DNA of 64,000 nt from Pseudomonas sp. LFM046 (GTDB lineage: Bacteria > Pseudomonadota > Gammaproteobacteria > Pseudomonadales > Pseudomonadaceae), in contig NZ_JYKO02000001.1 of NCBI RefSeq assembly GCF_000949385.2, positions 248,001 to 312,000 of the forward strand, in the 5' to 3' direction. The stretch's first letter is position 1. Each line of letters opens with the position of its first letter. The notes beneath the pieces were generated by a model. That model had not been told where the DNA came from, ran no database searches, and saw only the letters and a list, made by a program, of their open reading frames with translations. Below, in pieces: positions 17,393 through 26,683 of this stretch. A program made the position numbers and the translations under genes.

Positions 17393-19453
17393 TTAGAAGT
17401 CCTTGCACAGACGCAGCGCGTCGTAGATCGCCGCGTGGGTGTTGCGCTGGGCCACGCAGTCGCCGATGCGGAACAGCAGGTAGCCGCTACCGGACTCGCT
17501 GAGGCAGGGCTGCGGCTTGATCGCGAACAGCGCCTCCACATCGATCTGACCCTTGTTGCGCGAACCATCCTTGAGTGCGTAGTACAGACCTTCGTCCGGG
17601 CGTACGCCGTTCTCGATGACGATCTGGTCGACCACACGCTCTTCCTTGGCGCCGGTGTATTCGTTCTCCAGCACCGCCACCACCTTGTCACCCTCGCGGT
17701 AGACCTTTTCCAGCATCAGGTCGCCGGTCATGATCACTTCTTTCGGGTAGATGCTGCGGTAGTAGGTCGGGAAGGTCGTGCCGCCCATGGCGATGCCCGG
17801 CTTGATGTCGTCAGTGACGATTTCCACCTGGGCGCCTTTCTCGGCGAGGTAGTCCGCCGCCGACATGCCGCCGAACTCGCAGATGGTGTCGTACACCAGG
17901 ACGTTCTTGCCCGGCGCCACGGTGCCGTTGAGGATGTCCCAGCTGCTCACCACCAGGCCTTCTGCCGCGCCCCAGTGCTCGTTCTGCTCCAGGTAGGGAT
18001 GACCACCGTTGGCCAGCACGACGATGTCCGGCTTGAGGTCGAGGATGGTGTCCACGTCCGCCCCGGTGCCCAGGCGCAGGTCGATGCCCAGGCGCGCCAG
18101 CTCCAGTTGATACCAGCGAGTGATACCGGCGATCTGGTCACGCTGCGGTGCCTTGGAGGCAATGGTGATCTGGCCGCCGAGCTGGTCCTTCTTCTCGAAC
18201 AGGGTCACGTCGTGGCCGCGCTCGGCTGCCACGCGGGCTGCTTCCATACCGGCCGGGCCACCGCCGACGACGACGACCTTGCGCTTCACGCCGGTGGTCT
18301 TCTCGATGATGTGCGGCACGCCCATGTATTCACGGGAGGTCGCGGCGTTCTGGATGCAGAGTACGTCCAGGCCCTGGTACTGGCGGTCGATGCAGTAGTT
18401 GGCGCCGACGCACTGCTTGATCTGGTCGACCTGGCCCATCTTGATCTTGGCGATCAGGTGCGGGTCGGCGATGTGGGCGCGGGTCATGCCCACCATGTCC
18501 ACGTAGCCGCCTTCCAGGATACGGGTGGCCTGGTTCGGGTCCTTGATGTTCTGCGCGTGCAGAACCGGCACGTTGACCACTTCCTTGATGCCGGCCGCCA
18601 GGTGCAGGAAGGGCTCCGGCGGGTAGCTCATGTTGGGGATCACGTTGGCCAGGGTGTTGTGGGTGTCGCAACCCGAGCCGACGACGCCGATGAAGTCGAT
18701 CATGCCGGTGTCGCTGTAATACTTGGCGATCTGCTTCATGTCCTCGTGGGACAGGCCGTCCGGGTGGAATTCGTCACCGCAGATACGCATGCCGACGCAG
18801 AAATCGTCGCCGACCTCCTTGCGCACGGCCTTGAGCACTTCCAGGCCGAACTTCATGCGGCCTTCGAAGGTGCCGCCCCACTCGTCGGTACGCTTGTTGA
18901 CGCGCGGGCTCCAGAACTGGTCGATCATGTGCTGGTGCACGGCGGACAGCTCGACGCCGTCCAGGCCGCCTTCCTTCGCCCGGCGCGCGGCCTGGGCGTA
19001 GTTGCCGATCACACGCCAGATCTCTTCCACCTCGATGGTCTTGCAGGTGGCGCGGTGCACGGGCTCGCGGATGCCCGACGGCGACATCAGGGTCGGCCAG
19101 TTGAAGCCGTCCCAACGGGAGCGACGGCCCATGTGGGTAATCTGGATCATGATCTTGGCGCCGTGCTTGTGCATGGCGTCGGCCAGGTTCTGGAAGTGCG
19201 GGATGATGCGGTCGGTGGACAGGTTCACCGAGCTCCACCACTCCTGCGGGCTGTCGATGGCGACCACCGACGAACCACCGCAGATGGCCAGGCCGATGCC
19301 GCCCTTGGCCTTCTCTTCGTAGTACTTCACGTAGCGATCGGTGGTCATGCCGCCGTCGGTCGCATAGACCTCGGCGTGGGCAGTGGACAGCACACGGTTG
19401 CGGATAGTGAGTTTGCCGATCTGGATCGGCTGGAACATAGCTTCGAATGCCAT
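17393..19453 (-). CDS. dgcA: Dimethylglycine demethylase catalytic subunit (trimethylamine-dehydrogenase-like flavoprotein)
   Basis: 686 residues. Residues 1-370 form an OYE-like FMN TIM barrel (PIQIGKLTIRNRVLSTAHAEVY; GVELSAVHQHMIDQFWSPRVNKRTDEWGG). A dinucleotide-binding domain starts near 392 (VVVVGGGPAGMEAARVAAERG). In trimethylamine dehydrogenase four Cys hold a [4Fe-4S] cluster; here only C348, C354 and C366 align and the second position is Ala351 (CVGANYC), so the cluster is either altered or uses another ligand. It removes one methyl group from dimethylglycine. It follows the DUF5943 gene by 15 bp. Confidence 0.93.
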   Translation of the reverse strand: MAFEAMFQPIQIGKLTIRNRVLSTAHAEVYATDGGMTTDRYVKYYEEKAKGGIGLAICGGSSVVAIDSPQEWWSSVNLSTDRIIPHFQNLADAMHKHGAKIMIQITHMGRRSRWDGFNWPTLMSPSGIREPVHRATCKTIEVEEIWRVIGNYAQAARRAKEGGLDGVELSAVHQHMIDQFWSPRVNKRTDEWGGTFEGRMKFGLEVLKAVRKEVGDDFCVGMRICGDEFHPDGLSHEDMKQIAKYYSDTGMIDFIGVVGSGCDTHNTLANVIPNMSYPPEPFLHLAAGIKEVVNVPVLHAQNIKDPNQATRILEGGYVDMVGMTRAHIADPHLIAKIKMGQVDQIKQCVGANYCIDRQYQGLDVLCIQNAATSREYMGVPHIIEKTTGVKRKVVVVGGGPAGMEAARVAAERGHDVTLFEKKDQLGGQITIASKAPQRDQIAGITRWYQLELARLGIDLRLGTGADVDTILDLKPDIVVLANGGHPYLEQNEHWGAAEGLVVSSWDILNGTVAPGKNVLVYDTICEFGGMSAADYLAEKGAQVEIVTDDIKPGIAMGGTTFPTYYRSIYPKEVIMTGDLMLEKVYREGDKVVAVLENEYTGAKEERVVDQIVIENGVRPDEGLYYALKDGSRNKGQIDVEALFAIKPQPCLSESGSGYLLFRIGDCVAQRNTHAAIYDALRLCKDF

Positions 19454-19468
19454 TTCCCGGGCCTCGCC

Positions 19469-19999
19469 TTAAAGGGGTTTGACGATGAACAGGCCGTCGT
19501 CGTGGCCTTCTTCCGAACCGCTGTACACCTGTTCGGCGACGGTGCGGATGCTGCTGCCACGGGCCTGGAGAATCTGGTCCATGGCGCCGGCGAACCAGCC
19601 GGTGAACATGTAGTCGACCTTGCGACCCACCTTGCCGTACACGTAGACGAAGGCGGAGTGCTTCAGGCGGACTTCAGCGGTGCCCTTGTCCAGGTCGATG
19701 GATTCGATCTGGAACAGGCCCCAGCCGCGCTGGGACAGACGCTTCATGTAGTGCTCGAACACCGCCACACCTTCCAGGCCGTGGCATTCGGCTTCCTTCT
19801 CGCACCAGTGCCAGGCGGACTTGTAGCCGGCCTTGTAGAGGATCTCGGCGTAGCGCTCCGGGCCCAGTTCGGCTTCGATGCCCATGTGGTTGTTCACGAA
19901 GAAGTGACGGGGCACGTAGAGCATCGGCAGGGCGTCGGTGGTCCAGACACCGGTTTCGCTGTCGACTTCGATGGGCAGTTCGGGGGCGTGTTTGGCCAT
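19469..19999 (-). CDS. DUF5943/V4R-like protein of the dimethylglycine operon
   Basis: 176 residues, soluble, no signal peptide. The middle (GPERYAEILYKAGYKSAWHWCEKEAECHGLEGVAVFEHYMKRLSQRGWG, about 45-95) resembles the V4R/4-vinyl-reductase-type small-molecule-binding fold used by proteins that sense or carry ligands. It lies between the dipeptidase and dgcA, as in P. aeruginosa, and is co-transcribed with dgcA. Its biochemical role is unknown; a ligand-binding or folding partner of DgcA is an inference. Confidence 0.8.
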   Translation of the reverse strand: MAKHAPELPIEVDSETGVWTTDALPMLYVPRHFFVNNHMGIEAELGPERYAEILYKAGYKSAWHWCEKEAECHGLEGVAVFEHYMKRLSQRGWGLFQIESIDLDKGTAEVRLKHSAFVYVYGKVGRKVDYMFTGWFAGAMDQILQARGSSIRTVAEQVYSGSEEGHDDGLFIVKPL

Positions 20000-20045
20000 G
20001 TTGATTTAGCTCCGGAATTCGATATGCAAGGTGCGCTGGGCTTGC

Positions 20046-20179
20046 GTAGGTCGGTGCTGAGCTTGCGAAGCCCAACATCCGGCTCGCAGAGCCGGCCAGC
20101 GGTGTTATGGGTTACTTCGTGGGGAGCGCTGCGCACTCCTCGTTGGGCCTCATTCCTCGGCGCCAACCTACGTGGCGCC
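20046..20179. repeat. Long REP-like inverted repeat (GCCCAAC/GTTGGGC family)
   Basis: CGTAGGTCGGTGCTGAGCTT...GCCCAAC on the left and GTTGGGCCTCA...GGCGCCAACCTACG on the right. The family matches 55531-55643. Confidence 0.75.
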
Positions 20180-20190
20180 AAGTGGCGGGA

Positions 20191-21168
20191 TCACTCGCCC
20201 CAGACGTCTTTCAGTACGCGGACCCAGTTCTCGCCCATGACCTTGCGCACCACGCGCTCGGGCATGCCGCGCTTGAGCAGGGTCTCGGTGAGGTTGGGGA
20301 ACTCGCCCACGGTGCGGATGCCCAGCGGGTTCACGATCTTCCCGAAGTTGGTCAGGCGGCGGGCGTACCCCTTGTCGTGGGTCAGCCACTCGAAGAATTC
20401 CTTGCCATGGCCCTGGGTGAAGTCGGTACCGATGCCGATGGCGTCCTCGCCAACGATGTTCATCACGTACTCGATGGCTTCGGCGTAGTCGTCGATGGTG
20501 GAATCGATGCCCTTGGCCAGGAACGGGGCGAACATGGTCACGCCGACGAAACCGCCGTGATCGGCGATGAACTTCAGTTCTTCGTCGGACTTGTTGCGCG
20601 GGTGTTCTTTCAGGCCGGACGGCAGGCAGTGGGAGTAGCAGACCGGCTTTTTGGATTCGAGGATGACTTCCTCGGAGGTCTTGGAGCCGACGTGGGACAG
20701 GTCGCACATGACGCCGACGCGGTTCATCTCGGCGACGATCTCACGACCGAAGCCGGACAGGCCGCCGTCGCGCTCGTAGCAGCCGGTGCCCACCAGGTTC
20801 TGGGTGTTGTAGCACATCTGCACGATGCCCACGCCCAGCTGCTTGAAGACCTCGACATAGCCAATCTGGTCCTCGAACGCATGGGCGTTCTGGAAGCCAT
20901 AGAGGATGCCGGTCTTGCCCAGTTCCTTGGCCTTGCGGATGTCGGCGGTGGTACGCACCGGGATCACCAGGTCACTGTTTTCGCGGATCAGCTTGTTACT
21001 GGCGGTGATGTTGTTGACCGTCGCCTGGAAGCCCTCCCAGACGGACACGGTGCAGTTGGCTGCGGTCAGGCCGCCTTTGCGCATGTCCTCGAAGAGTTCG
21101 CGGTTCCATTTGGCGATGATCAGACCGTCGATGACGATGCTGTCGGCGTGCAGTTCGGCTGGGCTCAT
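20191..21168 (-). CDS. Membrane-dipeptidase (peptidase M19) family protein
   Basis: 325 residues, the normal length for a bacterial M19 dipeptidase, without a signal peptide. Metal-site elements are visible: HADSIVIDGLI at the start (HxD position), MCDLSHVG with its His, and PVCYSHCLPSG. It is the first gene of the dgc operon and conserved there in pseudomonads, so it may act on a small amide or cyclic compound related to betaine degradation rather than on dipeptides. The active substrate is unknown. Confidence 0.88.
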   Translation of the reverse strand: MSPAELHADSIVIDGLIIAKWNRELFEDMRKGGLTAANCTVSVWEGFQATVNNITASNKLIRENSDLVIPVRTTADIRKAKELGKTGILYGFQNAHAFEDQIGYVEVFKQLGVGIVQMCYNTQNLVGTGCYERDGGLSGFGREIVAEMNRVGVMCDLSHVGSKTSEEVILESKKPVCYSHCLPSGLKEHPRNKSDEELKFIADHGGFVGVTMFAPFLAKGIDSTIDDYAEAIEYVMNIVGEDAIGIGTDFTQGHGKEFFEWLTHDKGYARRLTNFGKIVNPLGIRTVGEFPNLTETLLKRGMPERVVRKVMGENWVRVLKDVWGE

Positions 21169-21290
21169 CAGGCTGTCCCCTGTTATGCATGCGCCGAATC
21201 TTCTGCCGGCGCTTTGGGGGGAGCATATCCCTGGGGAATTCGGCGCTATCGCGCAAAAGCGACCGGGGTATTGCCGAAAGCGTCAAGCCG

Positions 21291-21305
21291 GTCGCGAATG
21301 GGCAA
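21291..21305 (+). promoter_or_regulatory. Candidate GbdR operator between dgc and fds operons
   Basis: GTCGCGAATGGGCAA has the exact GTCGC-N5-GGCAA spacing of the glyA box. It is 123 bp before the dipeptidase-dgc operon and 470 bp before fdsG; its orientation faces fdsG. Confidence 0.5.
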
Positions 21306-21348
21306 GACGGGTTCGGAACTGCCGTTTTCGTGGAGCGTACGAGCCCTT

Positions 21349-21446
21349 GCGGGGGCGATTTCAATCGCCAAGCGGGCCGCAGGTCCGCCCTGCGGGCCCG
21401 AGTGGGTCAGCTGCGCTGACCTTGGCGAATGAATTCGTCCCCACAG
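21349..21446. repeat. Composite REP pair (TGTAGGGGCGA family, diverged)
   Basis: GCGGGGGCGATTTCAATCGCC on the left, GGCGAATGAATTCGTCCCCAC on the right. Confidence 0.8.
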
Positions 21447-21774
21447 GGTTCCCCGCGCCGTCTGAGCGAACCGCAGGTCCGTCGCTTGCCAGCTCCTTGG
21501 ACGAACCGCCTATAAAGAAGGAACCAGAGCCCGAATCCCCGTCTGGTCGGCCAAGGTCGGTTTCAGGATGCGAATGGTCGCTGGGGTGAAATTCCCGAAC
21601 GGCGGGGATGGCAAGCTCCCCGAATGCCCCGGATACGCGCGCGAAGACGCCCCGCCGGGGCGCAAGGACGGCCGCCCGAAGGACCACGCTTCCGTGACGT
21701 GGCAGGTGAGCCGCAGCCGACGACTTCCGGATGACCCGCACAGGCTTGTTGTCCGTGATGCTGAGGAACGCTGT

Positions 21775-22257
21775 ATGTCTGATGAGACGCTTTACCTGCC
21801 TCTGATTCACAGCGTGCTGGAAAGAGAGAAGGGCACCCCCGGTGCCCTGCTGCCGATCCTCCACGCCATCCAGGAGGATGCCGGGTACATTCCCGACATC
21901 GCCATCCCCGAGATCGCCCATGCCCTCAACCTCAGCCTGGCCGAGGTACGCGGGGTGATCAGCTTCTACCACGACTTCCGCACCACGCCGCCGGCACGCC
22001 ATACCCTGCGCCTGTGCCGCGCCGAGTCCTGCCAGAGCATGGGCGCCGAGCGCCTGGCCGCGCAGCTGCGTGAACAGCTGGAGCTGGACGACCACGGCAC
22101 CAGTGCCGACGGGCAGATCAGCCTGCGGCCGGTCTATTGCCTGGGCGCCTGCGCCTGCTCGCCGGCCTTGGAACTGGATGGCCGCCTGCACGCGCGACTG
22201 ACCCCTGAGCGCCTGAGCGCGCTGGTGAAGGGCTGCCTGGAGGACGGTTCATGCTGA
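21775..22257 (+). CDS. fdsG: NAD-linked formate dehydrogenase, gamma subunit (NuoE-like)
   Basis: 160 residues. [2Fe-2S] thioredoxin-like protein with Cys pairs in CRAESC (about residues 82-87) and YCLGACAC (about 122-129). It is the electron-entry partner of FdsB in a soluble molybdenum formate dehydrogenase that oxidises formate to CO2. The ATG at 21775 is preceded by GAGGAA. It overlaps fdsB by 7 bp, and the four fds genes are all coupled. Confidence 0.92.
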   Translation: MSDETLYLPLIHSVLEREKGTPGALLPILHAIQEDAGYIPDIAIPEIAHALNLSLAEVRGVISFYHDFRTTPPARHTLRLCRAESCQSMGAERLAAQLREQLELDDHGTSADGQISLRPVYCLGACACSPALELDGRLHARLTPERLSALVKGCLEDGSC

Positions 22258-23810
22258 AGCTGTGCATCCCCTGCGACTCCGTCGCCCGCGCTGTCGGCGC
22301 CGACGACCTGGCCCTGGCGCTTGCCCGTGAGGCCGATCGGCGGAGCCTGCCGCTGGAAATCAAACGCACCAGCTCCCGAGGCCTTTACTGGCTGGAGCCG
22401 CTGGTGGAACTGGACAGCGCTGAAGGCCGCCTTGGCTTCGGTCCGCTGGGCGTTGAAGACGTCCCTTCTCTGCTGGACGCCCTCGCCGGCGATGCCGGCA
22501 GCCACCCCCTGGCCCTGGGGCCGGTGGAGGACATTCCTTACCTGAAGAGCCAGCAGCGCCTGCTCTTCGCCCGCGCCGGCATTACCCGGCCGCTGTCGCT
22601 GGACGACTATCGCGCCCACGGCGGTTTCGAAGGGCTGACCCGCGCCATCGGCCTGAGCGGTGATGACATCGCCACCGCGGTGCTGGATTCCGGCCTGCGT
22701 GGCCGGGGTGGCGCCGCCTTCCCGGCCGGCATCAAGTGGCGCACCGTGCGGGGAGCCGTCGCCGAGCAGAAGTACGTGGTCTGCAACGCCGACGAAGGCG
22801 ACTCCGGCACCTTCGCCGACCGCATGCTGATGGAAGGAGACCCCTTCCTGCTGATCGAGGGCATGGCCATCGCCGGCCTCGCCGTCGGCGCGACCATGGG
22901 CTACATCTACGTGCGTTCCGAATACCCGCAATCGGTGGAGGCCCTGCGTGCCGCCATCGAGATCGCCCGTGAGGCCGGCTATCTCGGCGCCAACGTCGGC
23001 GGCAGCGGTCGGGCTTTCAACCTCGAAGTCCGCGTCGGTGCCGGCGCCTATATCTGCGGCGAGGAAACCGCGCTGCTGGATTCCCTCGAAGGCAAGCGCG
23101 GCGTGGTTCGCGCCAAGCCGCCGCTGCCGGCGCTGCAAGGTCTGTTCGGCCAGCCGACGCTGGTGCACAACGTGCTCACCCTGGCCTCGGTGCCGGTCAT
23201 CCTGGCCCGTGGCGCGCAGTTCTACCGTGATTTCGGCATGGGCCGTTCGCTGGGCACCATGCCCTTCCAGCTCGCCGGCAACATCCGCCATGGCGGGCTG
23301 GTGGAGCGCGCCTTCGGCCTGACCCTGCGGGAATTGGTGGAAGGCTATGGCGGCGGCACCGCCAGTGGCCGGCCGCTCAAGGCCGCCCAGGTAGGTGGGC
23401 CGCTGGGTGCCTGGGTGCCCCCTGCGCAGTTCGATACGCCGCTGGATTACGAGGCCTTCGCCGCCATGGGCGCGATGCTCGGCCACGGTGGTGTGGTGGT
23501 GGCTGACGATACCCTCGACATGGCCCACATGGCGCGCTTCGCGCTGCAATTCTGCGCCGAGGAATCCTGCGGCAAGTGCACGCCGTGCCGCATCGGCTCC
23601 ACCCGTGGCGTGGAAGTGGTTGACCGCCTGCTGGCGGCCCCTGACGCCAAGGCGCGGGACGAGCAGGTGATTCTGCTCAAGGACCTCTGCGACACCCTGA
23701 CCTACGGCTCGCTCTGCGCCCTGGGCGGCATGACCGCCTACCCAGTGACCAGCGCGCTCAAGCATTTCCCCGCCGACTTCGGTCTGGAGACCTCGGAGGC
23801 TGACCAATGA
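22251..23810 (+). CDS. fdsB: NAD-linked formate dehydrogenase, beta subunit (NuoF-like)
   Basis: 519 residues. The N-terminal ~120 residues are a thioredoxin-like extension; then the NuoF core with NADH/FMN-binding GRGGAAFPAGIKWRTV and CNADEGDSGTFADR (about 150-190), IYVRSEYP, and the GAGAYICGEETALLDSLEGKRG loop (about 262-283). The [4Fe-4S] motif is ESCGKCTPCR with a downstream Cys. It reduces NAD+ with electrons from formate. ATGA overlap with fdsA. Confidence 0.93.
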   Translation: MLKLCIPCDSVARAVGADDLALALAREADRRSLPLEIKRTSSRGLYWLEPLVELDSAEGRLGFGPLGVEDVPSLLDALAGDAGSHPLALGPVEDIPYLKSQQRLLFARAGITRPLSLDDYRAHGGFEGLTRAIGLSGDDIATAVLDSGLRGRGGAAFPAGIKWRTVRGAVAEQKYVVCNADEGDSGTFADRMLMEGDPFLLIEGMAIAGLAVGATMGYIYVRSEYPQSVEALRAAIEIAREAGYLGANVGGSGRAFNLEVRVGAGAYICGEETALLDSLEGKRGVVRAKPPLPALQGLFGQPTLVHNVLTLASVPVILARGAQFYRDFGMGRSLGTMPFQLAGNIRHGGLVERAFGLTLRELVEGYGGGTASGRPLKAAQVGGPLGAWVPPAQFDTPLDYEAFAAMGAMLGHGGVVVADDTLDMAHMARFALQFCAEESCGKCTPCRIGSTRGVEVVDRLLAAPDAKARDEQVILLKDLCDTLTYGSLCALGGMTAYPVTSALKHFPADFGLETSEADQ

Positions 23811-26683
23811 TCAACATCTTCGACCCCGCCAGCGACATCGATCTCGGCACGCCGGCTCGCGAGAGCGAGGTGCAGGTCAGCCTGACCATCGACGGCCGCG
23901 AGATCACCGTGCCGGCGGGTACGTCCGTCATGCGCGCCGCCGCACTGCTCGGCACCACCATTCCCAAGCTCTGCGCCACCGACAGCCTGGAGGCCTTCGG
24001 CTCCTGCCGCATGTGCCTGGTGGAGATCGATGGCATGCGCGGCTACCCGGCATCCTGCACCACGCCGGTGGCCGAGGGCATGACGGTCCACACCCAGACG
24101 CCCAAGCTGGCCACCCTGCGGCGCAACGTCATGGAGCTGTACATCTCCGACCACCCGCTGGACTGCCTGACCTGCTCGGCCAACGGCAATTGCGAGCTGC
24201 AGACCGTCGCCGGCCAGGTGGGCCTGCGCGAAGTGCGCTACGGCTACGACGGCGCCAACCACCTGGATGAGCAGAAGGACGTCTCCAACCCTTATTTCGA
24301 CTACGACCCGAGCAAGTGCATCGTCTGCAACCGCTGCGTACGTGCCTGCGAGGAAACCCAGGGCACCTTCGCCCTGACCATCAGCGGTCGCGGCTTCGAG
24401 TCCCGCGTGGCAGCGGCTGGTGGCGAGAATTTCCTCGACTCGGAATGCGTTTCCTGCGGCGCCTGCGTGCAGGCCTGCCCCACCGCCACCCTGATGGAAA
24501 AGAGCGTGGTGGAGATGGGCCAGCCGGAGCGCAGCGTAATCACCACCTGCGCCTATTGCGGCGTGGGCTGCTCCTTCCGCGCGGAAATGAAGGGCGACCA
24601 GCTGGTGCGCATGGTCCCGGACAAGAACGGCCAGGCCAACCACGGCCACTCCTGCGTGAAGGGCCGTTTCGCCTGGGGCTACGCCACGCACCCGGACCGC
24701 ATCACCAAGCCGATGATCCGCAAACACATCGACGATCCCTGGCAGGAAGTCAGTTGGGATGAGGCGGTGACCTACGCGGCCAGCGAATTCCGCCGCATCC
24801 AGCTCAAGTACGGGCGTGACTCCATCGGCGGCATCACCTCCAGCCGCTGCACCAACGAAGAAACCTACCTGGTGCAGAAGCTGGTGCGTGCGGGCTTCGG
24901 CAACAACAACGTCGACACCTGTGCGCGGGTCTGCCATTCGCCGACCGGCTACGGCCTCAAGCAAACCCTGGGCGAGTCCGCGGGCACCCAGAGCTTCGAC
25001 TCGGTGATGCAGGCCGACGTGGTGCTGGTGATCGGCGCCAACCCCACCGACGCGCACCCGGTGTTCGGCTCCCAGCTCAAGCGCCGCCTGCGCGAGGGCG
25101 CGCGGCTGATCGTCATCGACCCGCGCCGCATCGACCTGGTGGATTCGCCCCACGCCCGCGCCGAGCTGCACCTGGCGCTGCGTCCGGGGACCAACGTGGC
25201 GATGCTCAACGCACTGGCCCACGTCATCGTCACCGAAGGCCTGGTCAACCAGCCGTTCGTCGATGCCCGCTGCGAAGCGGCGGACTTCGCCCGCTGGCGC
25301 GACTTTGTCAGCCTGCCGGAAAACTCCCCCGAGGCCATGGGGCCGATCTGCGGCGTGTCGCCCGACGACATCCGCGCCGCCGCACGGCTCTATGCCACCG
25401 GCGGCAACGCGGCCATCTATTACGGCCTGGGCGTTACCGAACACAGTCAGGGCAGCACCTCGGTCATGGGCATCGCCAACCTCGCCATGGCCACCGGCAA
25501 CATCGGCCGCGAGGGTGTTGGCGTGAACCCGCTGCGTGGGCAGAACAACGTGCAGGGCTCCTGCGACATGGGCTCCTTCCCCCACGAGCTGCCGGGCTAC
25601 CGCCACGTCTCCAACGACGCGGTGCGCCACCAGTTCGAACAGGCCTGGGGCGTGACCCTGCAGCCTGATCCGGGCCTGCGCATCCCCAACATGTTCGAGG
25701 CGGCGCTCGGCGGCACCTTCAAGGCGCTCTACTGTCAGGGAGAGGACATCGCTCAGAGCGACCCGAATACCCAGCACGTCACCGCGGCCCTGTCGGCCAT
25801 GGAGTGCGTGGTGGTGCAGGACATCTTCCTCAACGAGACTGCCAAGTTCGCCCACGTTTTCCTGCCGGGCAGCTCCTTCCTGGAGAAGGACGGCACCTTC
25901 ACCAACGCCGAGCGGCGCATCTCCCGCGTGCGCAAGGTGATGGACCCGCTGGGCGGCAAGGCCGACTGGGAGGCAACCCAGCTGCTGGCCAACGCCCTGG
26001 GCTACAAGATGGACTACCGGCACCCGTCCGAGATCATGGACGAGATCGCCAGCCTGACTCCGACCTTCACCCGCGTCAGCTACGCCGAGCTGGACCGCCA
26101 CGGCAGCCTGCAGTGGCCTTGCAACGACGCGTCGCCGGATGGCACACCGACCATGCACATCGAGGAATTCGTGCGCGGCAAGGGGCGCTTCATGCTCACC
26201 GGCTATGTGCCCACCGATGAGAAGGTCAACAGCCGCTATCCGCTGCTGCTGACCACCGGGCGCATCCTCAGCCAGTACAACGTCGGTGCCCAGACTCGGC
26301 GTACCGACAACGTCGCCTGGCACGAGGAGGACCGCCTGGAAATCCACCCGACCGACGCGGAAAGCCGTGGCATCTCCGAAGGCGACTGGGTGGGCGTGGG
26401 CAGCCGCGCCGGGCAGACGGTGCTGCGGGCCAAGGTCAGCGAGCGGGTGGCGCCGGGTGTGGTGTACACCACCTTCCACTTCCCCGAATCGGGCGCCAAC
26501 GTGATCACCACCGACAACTCCGACTGGGCCACCAACTGCCCGGAATACAAGGTCACGGCGGTGGAGGTCTCGCGGGTTTACCACCCCTCCGAATGGCAGA
26601 AACGTTATCAGCAGTTCAGTGACGAACAGCGGCGCTTGCTCAAGGAACGCCGCAGAACGGAAAAAGCCGAGGTACGTCGATGA
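23807..26683 (+). CDS. fdsA: NAD-linked formate dehydrogenase, alpha (catalytic molybdenum) subunit
   Basis: 958 residues, typical for FdsA/FdhF-type enzymes with a NuoG-like Fe-S head. In order: [2Fe-2S] domain (CATDSLEAFGSCRMC, about 44-70), His/Cys cluster (HPLDCLTCSANGNC), two [4Fe-4S] motifs (CIVCNRCVRAC; CVSCGACVQAC), a further cluster (CAYCGVGC), then the bis-MGD domain. The catalytic residue is Cys376 followed by His377 (CARVCHSPTGYG), a Cys- rather than selenocysteine-type enzyme. Its position beside the demethylase genes implies it clears the formate made from methyl groups. Confidence 0.95.
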   Translation: MINIFDPASDIDLGTPARESEVQVSLTIDGREITVPAGTSVMRAAALLGTTIPKLCATDSLEAFGSCRMCLVEIDGMRGYPASCTTPVAEGMTVHTQTPKLATLRRNVMELYISDHPLDCLTCSANGNCELQTVAGQVGLREVRYGYDGANHLDEQKDVSNPYFDYDPSKCIVCNRCVRACEETQGTFALTISGRGFESRVAAAGGENFLDSECVSCGACVQACPTATLMEKSVVEMGQPERSVITTCAYCGVGCSFRAEMKGDQLVRMVPDKNGQANHGHSCVKGRFAWGYATHPDRITKPMIRKHIDDPWQEVSWDEAVTYAASEFRRIQLKYGRDSIGGITSSRCTNEETYLVQKLVRAGFGNNNVDTCARVCHSPTGYGLKQTLGESAGTQSFDSVMQADVVLVIGANPTDAHPVFGSQLKRRLREGARLIVIDPRRIDLVDSPHARAELHLALRPGTNVAMLNALAHVIVTEGLVNQPFVDARCEAADFARWRDFVSLPENSPEAMGPICGVSPDDIRAAARLYATGGNAAIYYGLGVTEHSQGSTSVMGIANLAMATGNIGREGVGVNPLRGQNNVQGSCDMGSFPHELPGYRHVSNDAVRHQFEQAWGVTLQPDPGLRIPNMFEAALGGTFKALYCQGEDIAQSDPNTQHVTAALSAMECVVVQDIFLNETAKFAHVFLPGSSFLEKDGTFTNAERRISRVRKVMDPLGGKADWEATQLLANALGYKMDYRHPSEIMDEIASLTPTFTRVSYAELDRHGSLQWPCNDASPDGTPTMHIEEFVRGKGRFMLTGYVPTDEKVNSRYPLLLTTGRILSQYNVGAQTRRTDNVAWHEEDRLEIHPTDAESRGISEGDWVGVGSRAGQTVLRAKVSERVAPGVVYTTFHFPESGANVITTDNSDWATNCPEYKVTAVEVSRVYHPSEWQKRYQQFSDEQRRLLKERRRTEKAEVRR

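Larger units (their letters stand above)
21169..21774. other. 606-bp divergent region between the dgc and fds operons
   Basis: Contains a GbdR-type box (21291-21305), a composite REP (21349-21446) and about 330 bp before fdsG with no recognised gene or riboswitch. The fdsG frame is open back to 21568, but the upstream part lacks family resemblance. Confidence 0.5.

Noticed and set aside
17435-20488. 1017-codon open frame on the plus strand across dgcA and its neighbours
   Set aside because: Antisense shadow of dgcA and the DUF5943 gene. The translation is rich in His/Gly/Val/Asp repeats typical of complement frames in GC-rich DNA and has no domain.
23738-26584. 948-codon minus-strand frame over fdsA
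   Set aside because: Complement shadow of fdsA; same composition bias and no start context.
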